NCBI GenBank assembly: GCA_958295515.1
Contig: CATQGW010000001.1
Location: 124,001-188,000 of the forward strand
Length of the DNA stretch: 64,000 nucleotides
Source of the DNA: an uncultured Dehalococcoidia bacterium
GTDB lineage: Bacteria; Chloroflexota; Dehalococcoidia; Bin125
Direction of reading: 5' to 3'
This document shows positions 48,498 to 57,826 of this stretch, piece by piece. The notes beneath the pieces are model-generated. The model searched no databases, was not told the DNA's origin, and saw nothing but the letters and a program-made list of their open reading frames with translations. The stretch's first letter is position 1. Each line of letters begins with the position of its first letter. The position numbers and the translations under genes were made by a program.

Positions 48498-49870
48498 AAC
48501 GCGCCGCTGGTGCGCCGGCCGCTGCGGTTGCCGGTGCGCCCTTTGCTGGAGCGCCGATGCGAGACGCCGGTGCGGTAATCGGGCGCTTTCAGTTCGAAAT
48601 AGCGATGGTTTCGCTCGTCGGTCAGCCGTGATGCGATCCGCGGGTCAAGCGCGCCGGCGTTGATCAGTTCCTCCCGCTTGTTGAGATCGAGGTTCGTGGT
48701 GAACATCGTCGGCAGCATCGCGGCGTGGCGGCCGGCGCACAGCTGATACAGCTTTTCGTCGGCCCAGGGGGTCGGCGAGTGCGTTCCGAAGTCGTCCAAG
48801 ACCAGCAGCGGAGCATCGCGGAGGGCGGCCGAGAGCCCGTCGTAGGTGTGGGGCGCGTCTTCGCGGTATCCGAGCCGCAGTTGGTCGAGCAGGTCGGGCA
48901 CGACGGCGAACCACACTTCCTGGCCGCGCTCCAGCGCCGCGTTGGCCACGGCGGCGGCGAGGTGAGTCTTGCCGGTGCCGGTGCCGCCGTGCAGCGTGAG
49001 CCAGCCGCGCGGGTCGGAGGCCCATGCCAAAACGTTCTGCTTCACGCTGTGCAGATTGCATGAATCGTCGCGAAGGTCCTCGCCGTTGCGCACGCGAAAT
49101 GTCTCGAATGTCATGTTGCGCAGGATCTGTTCGGGCGGCCCGCCGATCGGGTGATAGAGAGATGCGGAGCGGCCGCGCTCGACTGTGCAGGACAGGACGC
49201 CGGGATGCGGCTCGATCCAGCGGGCCAGATTGAGCTTGTCGCCGCTTCCCGCGCCGACGATCAAGACGGTTCGGCGTCTCGAGCTCCAGCGGTGATTGAG
49301 CAGCTGGTAGAGCTTTTCGCGCGCCCAATCGGTGGGATTGGCGAGGTCCAGATCGTCGATGATCAGAAATTCGGCCTCGCGGGCGTGCTGAAACAGCACG
49401 GGATAGGGCATTTGCGCGTCGCGCTGGTAGGCGGCGCGCAGCAGATCGAGCAGGTCGGCGGCGACAAAGTAGAGCGCGCGCCGGCCGCGCTGCAGGCGGC
49501 GGTTGGCGAGCTCGGCGGCCAGCCGCGTGCGCCCTGATCCGGCTGCGCCGGAGACGACCAGCCAGGTTTCCTCGGTCTCCTCGTCTGCGAAGTCGCAGGC
49601 TGCGCGCGCGGACGCGAGCGCGGCCAACTCAGCGTCGTTGAGGCGCGCTCCCACCAGCGGGCCCAGGTTGCTCAAGCGCTGCAGCTGCTCGGCCAGCTGG
49701 TCGGCGGCGGCGCGCTCAGCGCAGACGCAGGGCAGCGCGCGGCCAAAGTCCTCATGGTCCACGGGGACACGCCGGCGCACCAAGCCGGTCCCGCCGCAGC
49801 GCGGGCAGTGCGGATCGGCTCCCGACGGCCTCCAGAAGCGCTGGGGATCAGCGGTGTCTGAGGTGCTCAT
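48494..49870 (-). CDS. Tandem AAA+ helicase-loader-like (DnaC/DnaI) protein
   Basis: 458 residues with two DnaC/DnaI-type ATPase modules. The N-terminus has CPRC (22-25) and CVC (48-50), like the zinc region of DnaI. Module 1: Walker A GAAGSGRT (108-115), with Arg in place of the essential Lys, and Walker B FLIIDD (168-173). Module 2: intact Walker A GGTGTGKT (295-302), Walker B LLVLDD (355-360), sensor FTTNLD and the Arg-finger-like DPRIASRL. The last ~25 residues are basic. Start at ATG 49870, 23 bases inside the dnaD-like gene. Normal loaders have one module and ~250-310 residues. It probably loads DnaB, encoded two genes upstream. Confidence 0.9.
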   Translation of the reverse strand: MSTSDTADPQRFWRPSGADPHCPRCGGTGLVRRRVPVDHEDFGRALPCVCAERAAADQLAEQLQRLSNLGPLVGARLNDAELAALASARAACDFADEETEETWLVVSGAAGSGRTRLAAELANRRLQRGRRALYFVAADLLDLLRAAYQRDAQMPYPVLFQHAREAEFLIIDDLDLANPTDWAREKLYQLLNHRWSSRRRTVLIVGAGSGDKLNLARWIEPHPGVLSCTVERGRSASLYHPIGGPPEQILRNMTFETFRVRNGEDLRDDSCNLHSVKQNVLAWASDPRGWLTLHGGTGTGKTHLAAAVANAALERGQEVWFAVVPDLLDQLRLGYREDAPHTYDGLSAALRDAPLLVLDDFGTHSPTPWADEKLYQLCAGRHAAMLPTMFTTNLDLNKREELINAGALDPRIASRLTDERNHRYFELKAPDYRTGVSHRRSSKGRTGNRSGRRTSGAF

Positions 49871-50519
49871 ATCCCGATCTCCGAGATTGCCGACGAGATG
49901 TTCCAGTCGACGCATGATCACGTCCCTCTTGCTGCCATCGTTCCAGGATGGTGCGGATATAGCGCCAGTTGCGGGCGTTCATTTCGACGGCTTCGGCGAA
50001 GGCATCCTCCAGCCACTGTTCGGGGTAGTCGGCGGCGGCGGCGTGCAGCTCGTCGGCGAGCGAGGGGGGGAGCGGGCCGATGGCGTCCTCGTAGAGCTGC
50101 ACGATGCTCCCGCCGCGCGGTTCGGGCGCGGGCTTGGGGCGGGCGGTCCGCTGAGCGCGGTGCGCCATCGCGCGCCGCCCGTCGGCGCTGTTCAGCGCCA
50201 GCCAGTCGTCGGCGTCGGCTGCGCGCAACAGCGAGCCGCGCGCGACCGCGGCAGCCAGGCCGTCCTCGAGCGCCTGGTCGACGCCGCGCTCGGGCAGGAG
50301 CGAGGCGAGCGCTTCGACCAGCGGGCGCTCGGCGCGCAGGTCGGCGACAGCCAGCAGGCGGGGAAAGCGGCGCACGCGCTGCAGCGCGGCGACCGCGTAG
50401 AGGGTGACGATCAGTTCGGCCGGGTCGGTCATCTGCGGCGCGAGCTCGCGCAGCAGCGCGGAAGGGATCGGCGTGACCGGGGCGGCGGCGGCGAAACCGT
50501 CGAAGCGTTGCTCAGTCAT
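49848..50519 (-). CDS. DnaD-like primosome protein
   Basis: 223 residues from ATG 50519, one base after dnaB. The C-terminal ~65 residues fit the DnaB_2/DnaD C-terminal domain: SIVQLYEDAIGPLPPSLADE, then DAFAEAVEMNARNWRYIRTI, with the typical W-x-Y-I-x-x-I-L-x-x-W ending. The N-terminal ~110 residues could be the winged-helix part. In Firmicutes such proteins help open DNA and bring helicase and loader to the origin. The surrounding dnaB and loader genes support that role. Confidence 0.82.
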   Translation of the reverse strand: MTEQRFDGFAAAAPVTPIPSALLRELAPQMTDPAELIVTLYAVAALQRVRRFPRLLAVADLRAERPLVEALASLLPERGVDQALEDGLAAAVARGSLLRAADADDWLALNSADGRRAMAHRAQRTARPKPAPEPRGGSIVQLYEDAIGPLPPSLADELHAAAADYPEQWLEDAFAEAVEMNARNWRYIRTILERWQQEGRDHASTGTSRRQSRRSGYEHLRHR

Positions 50520-50520
50520 C

Positions 50521-52026
50521 TCAGCCCTGGCCGTTGTCGCTGGGCGAGGCGTCCCAGCCGGCGCTGTCTTCGGGCGGCTCCTCCTGCACGAAGAAGTCCT
50601 CGAAGCGCGCGACCTGGGGGACGAAGCGGACATCGACCGCGCCGACCGCGCCGTGGCGGTGCTTGGCGATCAGCAGCTGCGCGACCTGCCCGCGGCCGGC
50701 GCTGCTCTGGGCGGGATCGACCACGATCTCCTCCTCGAATTCGTCGCGGTCGTACATGTCGGCGCGGTAGATGAAAACGACGACATCGGCGTCCTGCTCG
50801 ATCGAGCCGCTCTCGCGCAGGTCGCTGAGTTGGGGCACGGGCGGCTTGCGGCGCTCGACGGCGCGGGAGAGCTGGGAGATGGCGAGGACGGGCACATGCA
50901 GCTCGCGGGCGATTTCCTTGAGCGTGCGCGAGATCACGCTCAGTTCGGCGACGCGGTTGGTTTCGACCGGGGTGCGGGACCAGGCGTGGACCAGCTGGAT
51001 GTGGTCGACGATGATCAGTCCCAGTCCACGCGGGGTTGCGCCCTCGGCGGCCTGGCGCGAGCGTTGGTCGAGCAGCCGTTTGTTGAGGTTGCGCGATTTG
51101 GAGCGGATTTCGGCGAGCGTCTGGCCGGCGGTGTCGTCGATGTAGATTTCGGCGCGGCTGAGCAGGCCGATCGCGCGGGAGATGTGGGCTTGCTGCTCAT
51201 CGGTGTGCTGGCCGACGCGGAGGCGGTTGTTTTCGACGCCGGATTCGGCGGAGACCAGTCGTGCGGCGACCTGTTCGGCAGACATTTCGAGGCTGAACAT
51301 GGCGACCGAGACGCCCTGGCCGAGTGCGGCGTTGCGGGCGACGGTGAGCGCGAGGGCGGATTTGCCGACGGCGGGTCGGGCGGCGAGCACGAGCATGTCG
51401 GAGGCATGGATGCCGCCGTTGAGCAGTTGGTCGAGGTCGCCGAAGCCGGTGCGGGTGGGCTCGATGCCGCCGCCCTGGGGGTCGGCGGTTTCCTGCAGGA
51501 CATCGACGAGCAGGTCCTGGAGCATCGAGAAGTCGCGGCGCTGCTCAGCGCCGCGCACGGAGTAGAGCTTTTCGACGGCTTCGCTGAGCGAGGCGTCGAC
51601 GTTGGGATCGGCGCGGTAGGCGAGTTCGCCGATGTCGCCGGCGGCGCGCAGCATGTCGCGGTAGGTGGCGGCGCGCTGGACGACGCGGGCGTAGTGCTCT
51701 GCGCCAACGGTGGTGGGCAGCTCGGTGACGAGATGAGTGATGTAGGGCTGTCCGCCGACCTCGTCGATCCAGCCGCGCCGCGCCAGTTCGGCCGCTGCGG
51801 TGACCGGATCCACCGTCTCACCGCGGTCAAAGAGGTCGAGTGAGGCGAGGAACAGCAGGCGGTGGCGGGGGTCGATGAAGTCGGTGGGCTCGAGGATCGG
51901 GACGACGCGTTCGAGCACGCCCTCTTCGGCGAGGATCGCGCCGATCACGGCGCGTTCGGCGGCGACATTCTGAGGGATGCCGCTGTCGCGGGCTCCGGGC
52001 GCGGTACGCGGCTCGCTGGTGACCAT
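50521..52026 (-). CDS. dnaB: Replicative DNA helicase DnaB
   Basis: 501 residues. N-terminal domain: GIPQNVAAERAVIGAILAEE and DFIDPRHRLLFLASLDLFDR. RecA-like motor: Walker A AARPAVGKSALALTVA, FSLEMSAEQVAARLV, Walker B IIVDHIQLV, with His where many have Tyr, and AISQLSRAVERR. The C-terminus carries a short acidic/Pro tail. No intein is present. It is downstream of rplI, a common pairing. Confidence 0.97.
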   Translation of the reverse strand: MVTSEPRTAPGARDSGIPQNVAAERAVIGAILAEEGVLERVVPILEPTDFIDPRHRLLFLASLDLFDRGETVDPVTAAAELARRGWIDEVGGQPYITHLVTELPTTVGAEHYARVVQRAATYRDMLRAAGDIGELAYRADPNVDASLSEAVEKLYSVRGAEQRRDFSMLQDLLVDVLQETADPQGGGIEPTRTGFGDLDQLLNGGIHASDMLVLAARPAVGKSALALTVARNAALGQGVSVAMFSLEMSAEQVAARLVSAESGVENNRLRVGQHTDEQQAHISRAIGLLSRAEIYIDDTAGQTLAEIRSKSRNLNKRLLDQRSRQAAEGATPRGLGLIIVDHIQLVHAWSRTPVETNRVAELSVISRTLKEIARELHVPVLAISQLSRAVERRKPPVPQLSDLRESGSIEQDADVVVFIYRADMYDRDEFEEEIVVDPAQSSAGRGQVAQLLIAKHRHGAVGAVDVRFVPQVARFEDFFVQEEPPEDSAGWDASPSDNGQG

Positions 52027-52064
52027 GCTTGCCCCCGAACTCGGGGGCGGCGGCCGCCCCCGGC

Positions 52065-52619
52065 TTAGGCCTCTACGGCCTCGGCTTCGCTCTCCTGCGT
52101 GACTGCGGCCTCGGCCGCATCCTCGGCATCGAGCTCGTCGACCACCTCGTCGATCGTCGGTTCGAGGCTCTCCTCGTCGGGTTCGACGACGACGTTGACG
52201 TGGGCGAACACGTTGCGGGTGAGCCGCACGCGGACTTCTTCGGTACCGAGCTGGCGCAGCGCCTGGGCGAGCTGCACCTGGCGGTGCTCGATCGTGGCGC
52301 CGGCGCGCTCGGAGAGGCGCTCGGCGATGTCGCGCGCGGTGACCGAGCCGAAGAGCCGGCCCTGCTCGCCGACGCGGGCGCGGAAGACGAACTCCTGGCC
52401 GTCGATCGCGGCGGCCAGCGGTGCGGCGTCGCCGTCGAGCTTGGCCTGGCGGATCGTGTCGGCCTTGGCCAGCCGCTCGGCGCGGGCCAGATTGTTGTGC
52501 GTGGGCGCGCCGGCCAGGCCGCGCGGGAGCAGGAAGTTGCGGGCAAAGCCATTTTTAACTTCCTTCACCTCACCGACCTGCGCGGTGCCCTCGACCTCTT
52601 CGAAAAAGACGACCTTCAT
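52065..52619 (-). CDS. rplI: 50S ribosomal protein L9 with acidic tail
   Basis: 184 residues. MKVVFFEEVEGTAQVGEVKE, VKNGFARNFLLPRGLAGAPT and the C-terminal domain ending near VNVVVEPDEE. Usual length is ~148; about 35 acidic residues follow (DELDAEDAAEAAVTQESEAE). It starts the rplI-dnaB-dnaD-loader operon. Confidence 0.95.
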   Translation of the reverse strand: MKVVFFEEVEGTAQVGEVKEVKNGFARNFLLPRGLAGAPTHNNLARAERLAKADTIRQAKLDGDAAPLAAAIDGQEFVFRARVGEQGRLFGSVTARDIAERLSERAGATIEHRQVQLAQALRQLGTEEVRVRLTRNVFAHVNVVVEPDEESLEPTIDEVVDELDAEDAAEAAVTQESEAEAVEA

Positions 52620-52830
52620 GGCGCTTCACTTCCCAGAGCGCCGCCGTGGCACAGTGTGCGGTGGCGGCAGTGTTGGATGCAGCCGCAACTTGAGATAAGG
52701 GACGGCTCATCCCCGTTGTGGGCGGCTGTCCACCACGATAAACACGAATGCCGCCCCGTAACAGTGCTTCTGTCACTGCCGCCGCGTCTCCGTTCCGCCG
52801 AACGCGCCGTTGGCGCGTCGAGACCGGCAT
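52570..52830 (-). CDS. Possible small leaderless protein upstream of rplI
   Basis: An 86-codon frame beginning at ATG 52830 and ending inside the rplI start region in another frame. The reason to list it is its start: TATCAT lies exactly six bases upstream (52837-52842), the same spacing as at apt. The -35 region is weak. The sequence is Arg/Ala-rich (MPVSTRQRRVRRNGDAAAVT) and matches nothing I know. It could instead be a non-coding leader of rplI. Confidence 0.25.
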   Translation of the reverse strand: MPVSTRQRRVRRNGDAAAVTEALLRGGIRVYRGGQPPTTGMSRPLSQVAAASNTAATAHCATAALWEVKRHEGRLFRRGRGHRAGR

Positions 52831-52904
52831 ACGGCAATGATAGCACTCACGTTCGGGCGCTGCACCGCGCCCGCCCCGTCAACCGCTTCTGTCAGCCGTC
52901 TTGT
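52620..52904 (-). promoter_or_regulatory. rplI leader region
   Basis: A gap between dnaE and rplI. It carries TATCAT (52837-52842, minus) as the only good -10 box, which would give a ~210-base leader for rplI. Perfect stems occur at 52802-52818 (ACGCGCC/GGCGCGT) and a weaker GC-rich one at about 52640-52670. The small frame above occupies much of it. Confidence 0.45.
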
Positions 52905-55900
52905 TCAGCCGCCCGCCGCCGCGCCGCCGGCGCTCCCTGCGGCTCTGGGCGGGGCGGCCAGTTCCGCATTGCCGTGCTTGCCCAGCAGTGCGTTGAGAGT
53001 CGTGACCATGGCGAAGTTGGCGGCGGTGCGCCACTGCTCGGGCAGGGCGAGCAGGGTGGAGTTGGACTGAGTCTCGATGCGCAGGAAGACCGGATCGTTG
53101 CCGGGCATGCCCTGGATCAGGTCGCCCATGCGCCGCAGCAGGTCCTGGCCAGTTGCGCGATCGCCGTCGTCGTGCAGGGTGACCCAGAGCGCCATCGACC
53201 CGCCGCTGTTGGCGGCGGCCGGCACGACGGCGGGGGCGGCGGGCGGCGGGGGGGCTGCCGGGCGCTCTGCGGGGGGCGGAGGGGAAGCGGCGGCGCGCTC
53301 CAGCGGGCTCGGCTGCTCGGATTCGGCTGAGGGAGCATCCGACCAGGCGCGGGCGCTTTCCACTGCCAGCGTGAGCATGTCGTTGCCGCGCGACTTGACC
53401 GAGATGTCCGCCAGCACGATTCGATTGGTCTCCCAGAGCCCGCGGGTCTGCTGCCACTGCTCGGGCCAGACGGTCAGTTCCTGAGCGCCGGAGAGGTCTT
53501 CGAGTTCGACGGCGCAGAACTGGTTGCCCTTGCGGGTGGTGAGCTGGCGCACGCTGTTGACCATGCCGGCGATCGTAGCGGTGCGGCCGATCAGGTCCTC
53601 GTTGATCTCGGCGAGCGCGTGGCTGATGTGGGGTTGCAGTTCGACGGCGGCGGCTTGCAGGGGGTGGCGGGAGACGTAGGCGCCGAGCAGTTCGCGCTCC
53701 CAGTTGAGCTGCTCGGCGGCGGTCACGTCGATCGCCTCCTCCTGTTCGGCGACCAGCGGGGTGGGAGTGGCGACTTCGTTGCCGAAGAGGTCGAACATTG
53801 AGGTTTGGCCGCTTTCGCGGAGTTCCTGCGCGCGGCGGGCGCGGCGGGAGATGTCGCCGGCGCTGGCGACCATTTCGCCGCGCGGGGCGAGGTCGTCGAA
53901 GGCGCCGGCCTTGGCCAGCGATTCGAGCGCGCGGCGGTTGAGCGAGCGGGCGTCCATGCGCTCGCAGAGGTTGCCGATGTCGGTGAAGCGGCCGTTGGCC
54001 TCGCGCTCGGCGATCAGCGGTTCGACGGCGGCGCGTCCGACGTTTTTGACGGTGGCCAGGCCGAAGCGGATGGCGCTGCGGCCGTCGGCGAAGCGTTCGA
54101 GGTTGAAGGTTGCGCCGGAGCTGTTGAGATTGGGCGGGAGCAGCTTGATTTTGAGTCGGGCGCACTCGGCGGCAGCTTCGCGCACGCGGTCCGAGTTGCC
54201 CGCCGCGGCGCGCAGCACGGCGGCCATGTAGGGCGCGGGGTGGTTGGCCTTGAACCAGGCGGTCTGCCAGGCGATCGCGCCGTAGCAGACGGCGTGCGCC
54301 TTGTTGAAGGCGTAGCCGGCGAAGGGTTCGATCAGCTCGAAGATGGTTTCGGCGTCGCGCCGGGAGTAACCCCGCTCAACCGCGCCCTTGAGGAATGCGC
54401 CGCGCTCGGCGCGCATCACTTCGGGGATTTTCTTGCCCATGGCTTTGCGCATCACGTCGGCCTGGCCGAGCGAGTAGCCGGCGAACTTGCGGGCGATTTG
54501 CAGCACCTGGTCCTGATAGACGATCACGCCGTAAGTTTCGTCGAGGATTTCGCCGAGGTCGTCGTGCGGGTAGGAGACGGGCTCGCGCCCGTGCTTGCTC
54601 TCGATGAAGCGCGGGATGTGCTCCATGGGGCCGGGGCGGTAGAGGGCGACGAGCGCGGCGAGGTCGGGGATCGAGGTGGGCTTGAGGTCGGCGACGGTGC
54701 GGCGCATGCCGCCGGATTCGAGTTGGAAGACGCCGAAGGTGTCGCCGCCGGCGAGCATCTCGTAGGCGCGGTCGGCCTGTTCGCCGGTTTCGGGCAGCGT
54801 GAGCGGGTCGATCTCCTCGCCGGTGTGTTCGCGGGTCAGCTCCACCGCCGCCTGCAGGATGGTCAGGTTGGTGAGGCCGAGGAAGTCCATTTTGAGCAGG
54901 CCGACGGCGGCGCACTGGTCCATGGCCCACTGGGTCATGGGAATCGATTCGTCTTCGTCGCCCTCGTTGACGGGGCGGCGGAGGGGCACGTTTTCGCTGA
55001 GCGGGTCGCGGGAGATGACGACGGCGGCGGCGTGGGTGCTGGCGTGGCGGACGACGCCGTTGAGCCGCTGGGCCTGGGTGAGCAGCTCCTGGACATCGGG
55101 ATCGCTGCGGCCGGCGTCGCGCAGTTCGGAGGATTGGGCGATGGCGTCTTCGAGCGAGATGTTGAGGTAGTTGGGCACCATGCGGGCGACGCGGTCGACA
55201 TCGCCGAGGGGCATGCCGAGGGCGCGGCCGGTGTCGCGGATGGCGGCCTTTGCGCCGAGTGTGCCGAAGGTGATGATCTGGGCGACGCGGTCGCGTCCGT
55301 ATTTTTCGGCGACGTAGCGGATCACTTCGTCGCGGCGGTTGTCGGCGAAGTCCATGTCGATGTCGGGCATTTCGCGGCGTTCGGGGTTGAGGAAGCGCTC
55401 GAAGACGAGGCCGTATTCGAGCGGGTCGATGTCGGTGATGTCGAGGCAGTAGAGGATCAGGCTGCCGGCGGCGCTGCCGCGCACGGTTTTGGCGATGTTC
55501 TGCTCGCGGGCGAAGCGGGCAAAATCGGCGACGATCAGGAAGTATTCGGCGAAGCCGGTTTCGCGCACGACTGAGAGCTCGTAGCGCAGGCGCTCTTCGT
55601 GCTGCGCGGTGGGATGCCGGTAGCGCTGTTGGAGGCCGGCCCAGGCGACATCGCCGAGATGTTCGATGGGCGTCTTGCCGGCGGGGATGTCGGGTTCGGG
55701 CAGCTGGAGGCGTCCGAATTCGAGCTCGACATCGCAGCGCTCGGCGACCAGCTGGGTGTTGGTCACGGCTTCGGGGAGGTCGGCGTATTTGTCGAGCATG
55801 TAGGGCTCGTCGGTGAGGTAGAAGTCCTGGCCTTCGAAGCGGAAGCGCTTCTGCTCGTCGCGGGTGGCGTTGGTGCCGATGCAGAGCAGGAGGTCGTGGG

Positions 55901-56546
55901 CGTCGTGGTCGCCGGGTTCGCAGTAGTGGGCGTCCTGGGTGGCGACGAGCGGGATGCCGGTGTCGCGGGAGAGTTGGACGGTGCGCTGGAGGACGGGCTC
56001 GAAGCGGGCGAGTTGGTCGTGGCGCTGGACTTCGAGGTAGTAGCGGTCGTCGAAGGTTTCGCGGTACCAGGCGACGATGCGCTGGGCTTCGACGAGGTCT
56101 TCGGCTTCCAGCGCGCGGTGGAGTTCGCCGGAGGGGCAGCCGGAAAGGGCGATGATGCCGTCGCTGTATTGCTCGAGCAGCTCGCGGTCGACGCGCGGGC
56201 GGTAGTAGAAGCCTTCGAGGTGGGCGCGGGTGGCGAGCTGGATCAGGTTTCGCCAGCCCTGGGCGTTCTGGGCGAGCAGGACGAGGTGGTAGGCGGCGGC
56301 CGAGGAGGAGCGGGCTTCGCGCTCGCGGCGGCTGCCGGGGGCGACGTAGGTTTCGAGGCCGAGCAGGGGCTGGAGGTCGGCGGCGCGGGCGGCCTGGTAG
56401 AAGTCGATTGCGCCGTAGAGGTTGCCGTGGTCGGTGATCGCGAGGGCTTGCTGGCCAAGCGATTTGGCGCGGGCGACGAGCGGCTCGATTTTGGCGAGGC
56501 CGTCGAGTTCGCTGTATTCGGTGTGGGTGTGGAGATGGGCGAACAT
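52905..56546 (-). CDS. dnaE: DNA polymerase III alpha subunit (DnaE1 type)
   Basis: 1213 residues. PHP domain: HLHTHTEYSELDG, AITDHGNLYGAID, LSGCPSGEL and ATQDAHYC keep the metal ligands, so a PHP proofreading activity is possible. Polymerase: the catalytic aspartates are in MPDIDMDFADNRRDEVIRYV, with GSAAGSLILYCLDITDIDPL and KPTSIPDLAALVALYRPGPM. It then has helix-hairpin-helix, OB-fold (ATIAGMVNSVRQLTTRKGNQ) and a C-terminal region with a Pro/Ala linker. No inteins. The start is ATG 56546. Confidence 0.97.
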   Translation of the reverse strand: MFAHLHTHTEYSELDGLAKIEPLVARAKSLGQQALAITDHGNLYGAIDFYQAARAADLQPLLGLETYVAPGSRREREARSSSAAAYHLVLLAQNAQGWRNLIQLATRAHLEGFYYRPRVDRELLEQYSDGIIALSGCPSGELHRALEAEDLVEAQRIVAWYRETFDDRYYLEVQRHDQLARFEPVLQRTVQLSRDTGIPLVATQDAHYCEPGDHDAHDLLLCIGTNATRDEQKRFRFEGQDFYLTDEPYMLDKYADLPEAVTNTQLVAERCDVELEFGRLQLPEPDIPAGKTPIEHLGDVAWAGLQQRYRHPTAQHEERLRYELSVVRETGFAEYFLIVADFARFAREQNIAKTVRGSAAGSLILYCLDITDIDPLEYGLVFERFLNPERREMPDIDMDFADNRRDEVIRYVAEKYGRDRVAQIITFGTLGAKAAIRDTGRALGMPLGDVDRVARMVPNYLNISLEDAIAQSSELRDAGRSDPDVQELLTQAQRLNGVVRHASTHAAAVVISRDPLSENVPLRRPVNEGDEDESIPMTQWAMDQCAAVGLLKMDFLGLTNLTILQAAVELTREHTGEEIDPLTLPETGEQADRAYEMLAGGDTFGVFQLESGGMRRTVADLKPTSIPDLAALVALYRPGPMEHIPRFIESKHGREPVSYPHDDLGEILDETYGVIVYQDQVLQIARKFAGYSLGQADVMRKAMGKKIPEVMRAERGAFLKGAVERGYSRRDAETIFELIEPFAGYAFNKAHAVCYGAIAWQTAWFKANHPAPYMAAVLRAAAGNSDRVREAAAECARLKIKLLPPNLNSSGATFNLERFADGRSAIRFGLATVKNVGRAAVEPLIAEREANGRFTDIGNLCERMDARSLNRRALESLAKAGAFDDLAPRGEMVASAGDISRRARRAQELRESGQTSMFDLFGNEVATPTPLVAEQEEAIDVTAAEQLNWERELLGAYVSRHPLQAAAVELQPHISHALAEINEDLIGRTATIAGMVNSVRQLTTRKGNQFCAVELEDLSGAQELTVWPEQWQQTRGLWETNRIVLADISVKSRGNDMLTLAVESARAWSDAPSAESEQPSPLERAAASPPPPAERPAAPPPPAAPAVVPAAANSGGSMALWVTLHDDGDRATGQDLLRRMGDLIQGMPGNDPVFLRIETQSNSTLLALPEQWRTAANFAMVTTLNALLGKHGNAELAAPPRAAGSAGGAAAGG

Positions 56547-56596
56547 GAGCGCCCCCGCACTATGTCCGAACTTACCCGTTCATAGCGCAGTCTCGC

Positions 56597-57826
56597 TTAT
56601 GTGGAGACGGGCTGGTCGAGGGCGAAGGCGCGGTGGAGCAGTTGGACGGCTTGCTCGCCCTGCTCGGAGCGGAGGAGCACGGTGATGCGGATTTCGCTGG
56701 TGGTGATCAGCTCGATGTTGATGTCGGCGTCGGAGAGGGTGCGGAACATGAGGGCGGCGTAGCCGGGTGCGGACTGCATGCCGGTGCCGATCAGGCTGAC
56801 TTTGACGAGGTCGTGGTCGTGGAGCAGTTCGGCGGCGCCGAGCTCGCGGGCGAGCGGCGCGGCGACTTCGCGGGCCTGCTCGAGGTCGGCGTGGCTGACG
56901 GTGAAGGTGAGGTCGGTGAGGCGGTCCTCGCCGGCGTTCTGGACGATGGTGTCGACAGAGATGCCGGCGTCGGCGAGGGGACCGAAGAGTTGGGCGGCGA
57001 TGCCGGGGCGGTCGGGGACCTGGCGCAGGGTGAGTGAGGCGACATCGCGGTCGAGGGCGATGGTGCGGACGCGGTCTTCGGGTTCCATGAGGACTTCCTT
57101 GCGGATCACGGTACCTGCGGCACCGTCGGCGGCGAAGGAGGAGGCGACGACGATGGGGATGTCGTAGAGCAGTCCGAGTTCGACGGCGCGGGGATGCATG
57201 ACGCCGGCGCCCTGGGCGGCGGCTTCGAGCATTTCCTCGGCGGCGATGTCGGCGAGGCGTCGGGCGTCGGGTTCGATGCGCGGATCGGTGGTGTAGATGC
57301 CTTCGACATCGGTGTAGATCTCGACCTGCTGGGCGTGGAGGGCAGCGCCGAGGGCGACGGCGGAGGTGTCGGAGCCGCCGCGCCCGAGGGTGGTGAAGTC
57401 GGCTTCGCCGCTGGCGCCCTGGAAGCCGGCGATGATCACGACATTGCCGGCGGCGAATTCGCGTTGGATGCGTTCGGTGTCGATGCCGCGGATGCGGGCG
57501 CGGCCGAAGGTGTCGTCGGTGAAGACGCCGGCCTGCGCGCCGGTGAGGGCGACGGCGCCGTGTCCGAGCTCGCGGACGGCCATGGCGAGCAGGGCGCTGC
57601 TGACGATTTCGCCGGTGGCGAGGAGCATGTCCATTTCGCGGCGCGGCGGGCGGGCGCTGACGGCTCCGGCGAGGGCGACGAGCTCGTCGGTGGTTTTGCC
57701 CATGGCGGAGACGACGACGGCCATGGGCCGGCCCTGGGCGGCGCGGTGGGCGATGCGGGCGGCGACGGCCTGGAGGCGCTCGATGGAGCCGACGCTGGTG
57801 CCGCCGTATTTCTGGACGACGGTCAT
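56597..57826 (-). CDS. lysC: Aspartate kinase
   Basis: First step of the lysine/threonine/methionine pathway. 409 residues. [20 protein letters not shown] at the start, [17 protein letters not shown] and [20 protein letters not shown], then two ACT domains ([20 protein letters not shown] and [20 protein letters not shown]) for feedback control. It is the monofunctional type. Its start overlaps the thrB stop by four bases. Confidence 0.97.
   Translation of the reverse strand: MTVVQKYGGTSVGSIERLQAVAARIAHRAAQGRPMAVVVSAMGKTTDELVALAGAVSARPPRREMDMLLATGEIVSSALLAMAVRELGHGAVALTGAQAGVFTDDTFGRARIRGIDTERIQREFAAGNVVIIAGFQGASGEADFTTLGRGGSDTSAVALGAALHAQQVEIYTDVEGIYTTDPRIEPDARRLADIAAEEMLEAAAQGAGVMHPRAVELGLLYDIPIVVASSFAADGAAGTVIRKEVLMEPEDRVRTIALDRDVASLTLRQVPDRPGIAAQLFGPLADAGISVDTIVQNAGEDRLTDLTFTVSHADLEQAREVAAPLARELGAAELLHDHDLVKVSLIGTGMQSAPGYAALMFRTLSDADINIELITTSEIRITVLLRSEQGEQAVQLLHRAFALDQPVST

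Noticed and set aside
48494..49870. Two separate helicase-loader genes joined by error
   Set aside because: The frame is continuous with no internal start supported by a ribosome-binding site. A linker region joins the modules.
53805..55574. 589-codon plus-strand frame opposite dnaE
   Set aside because: Antisense shadow of the polymerase alpha subunit.
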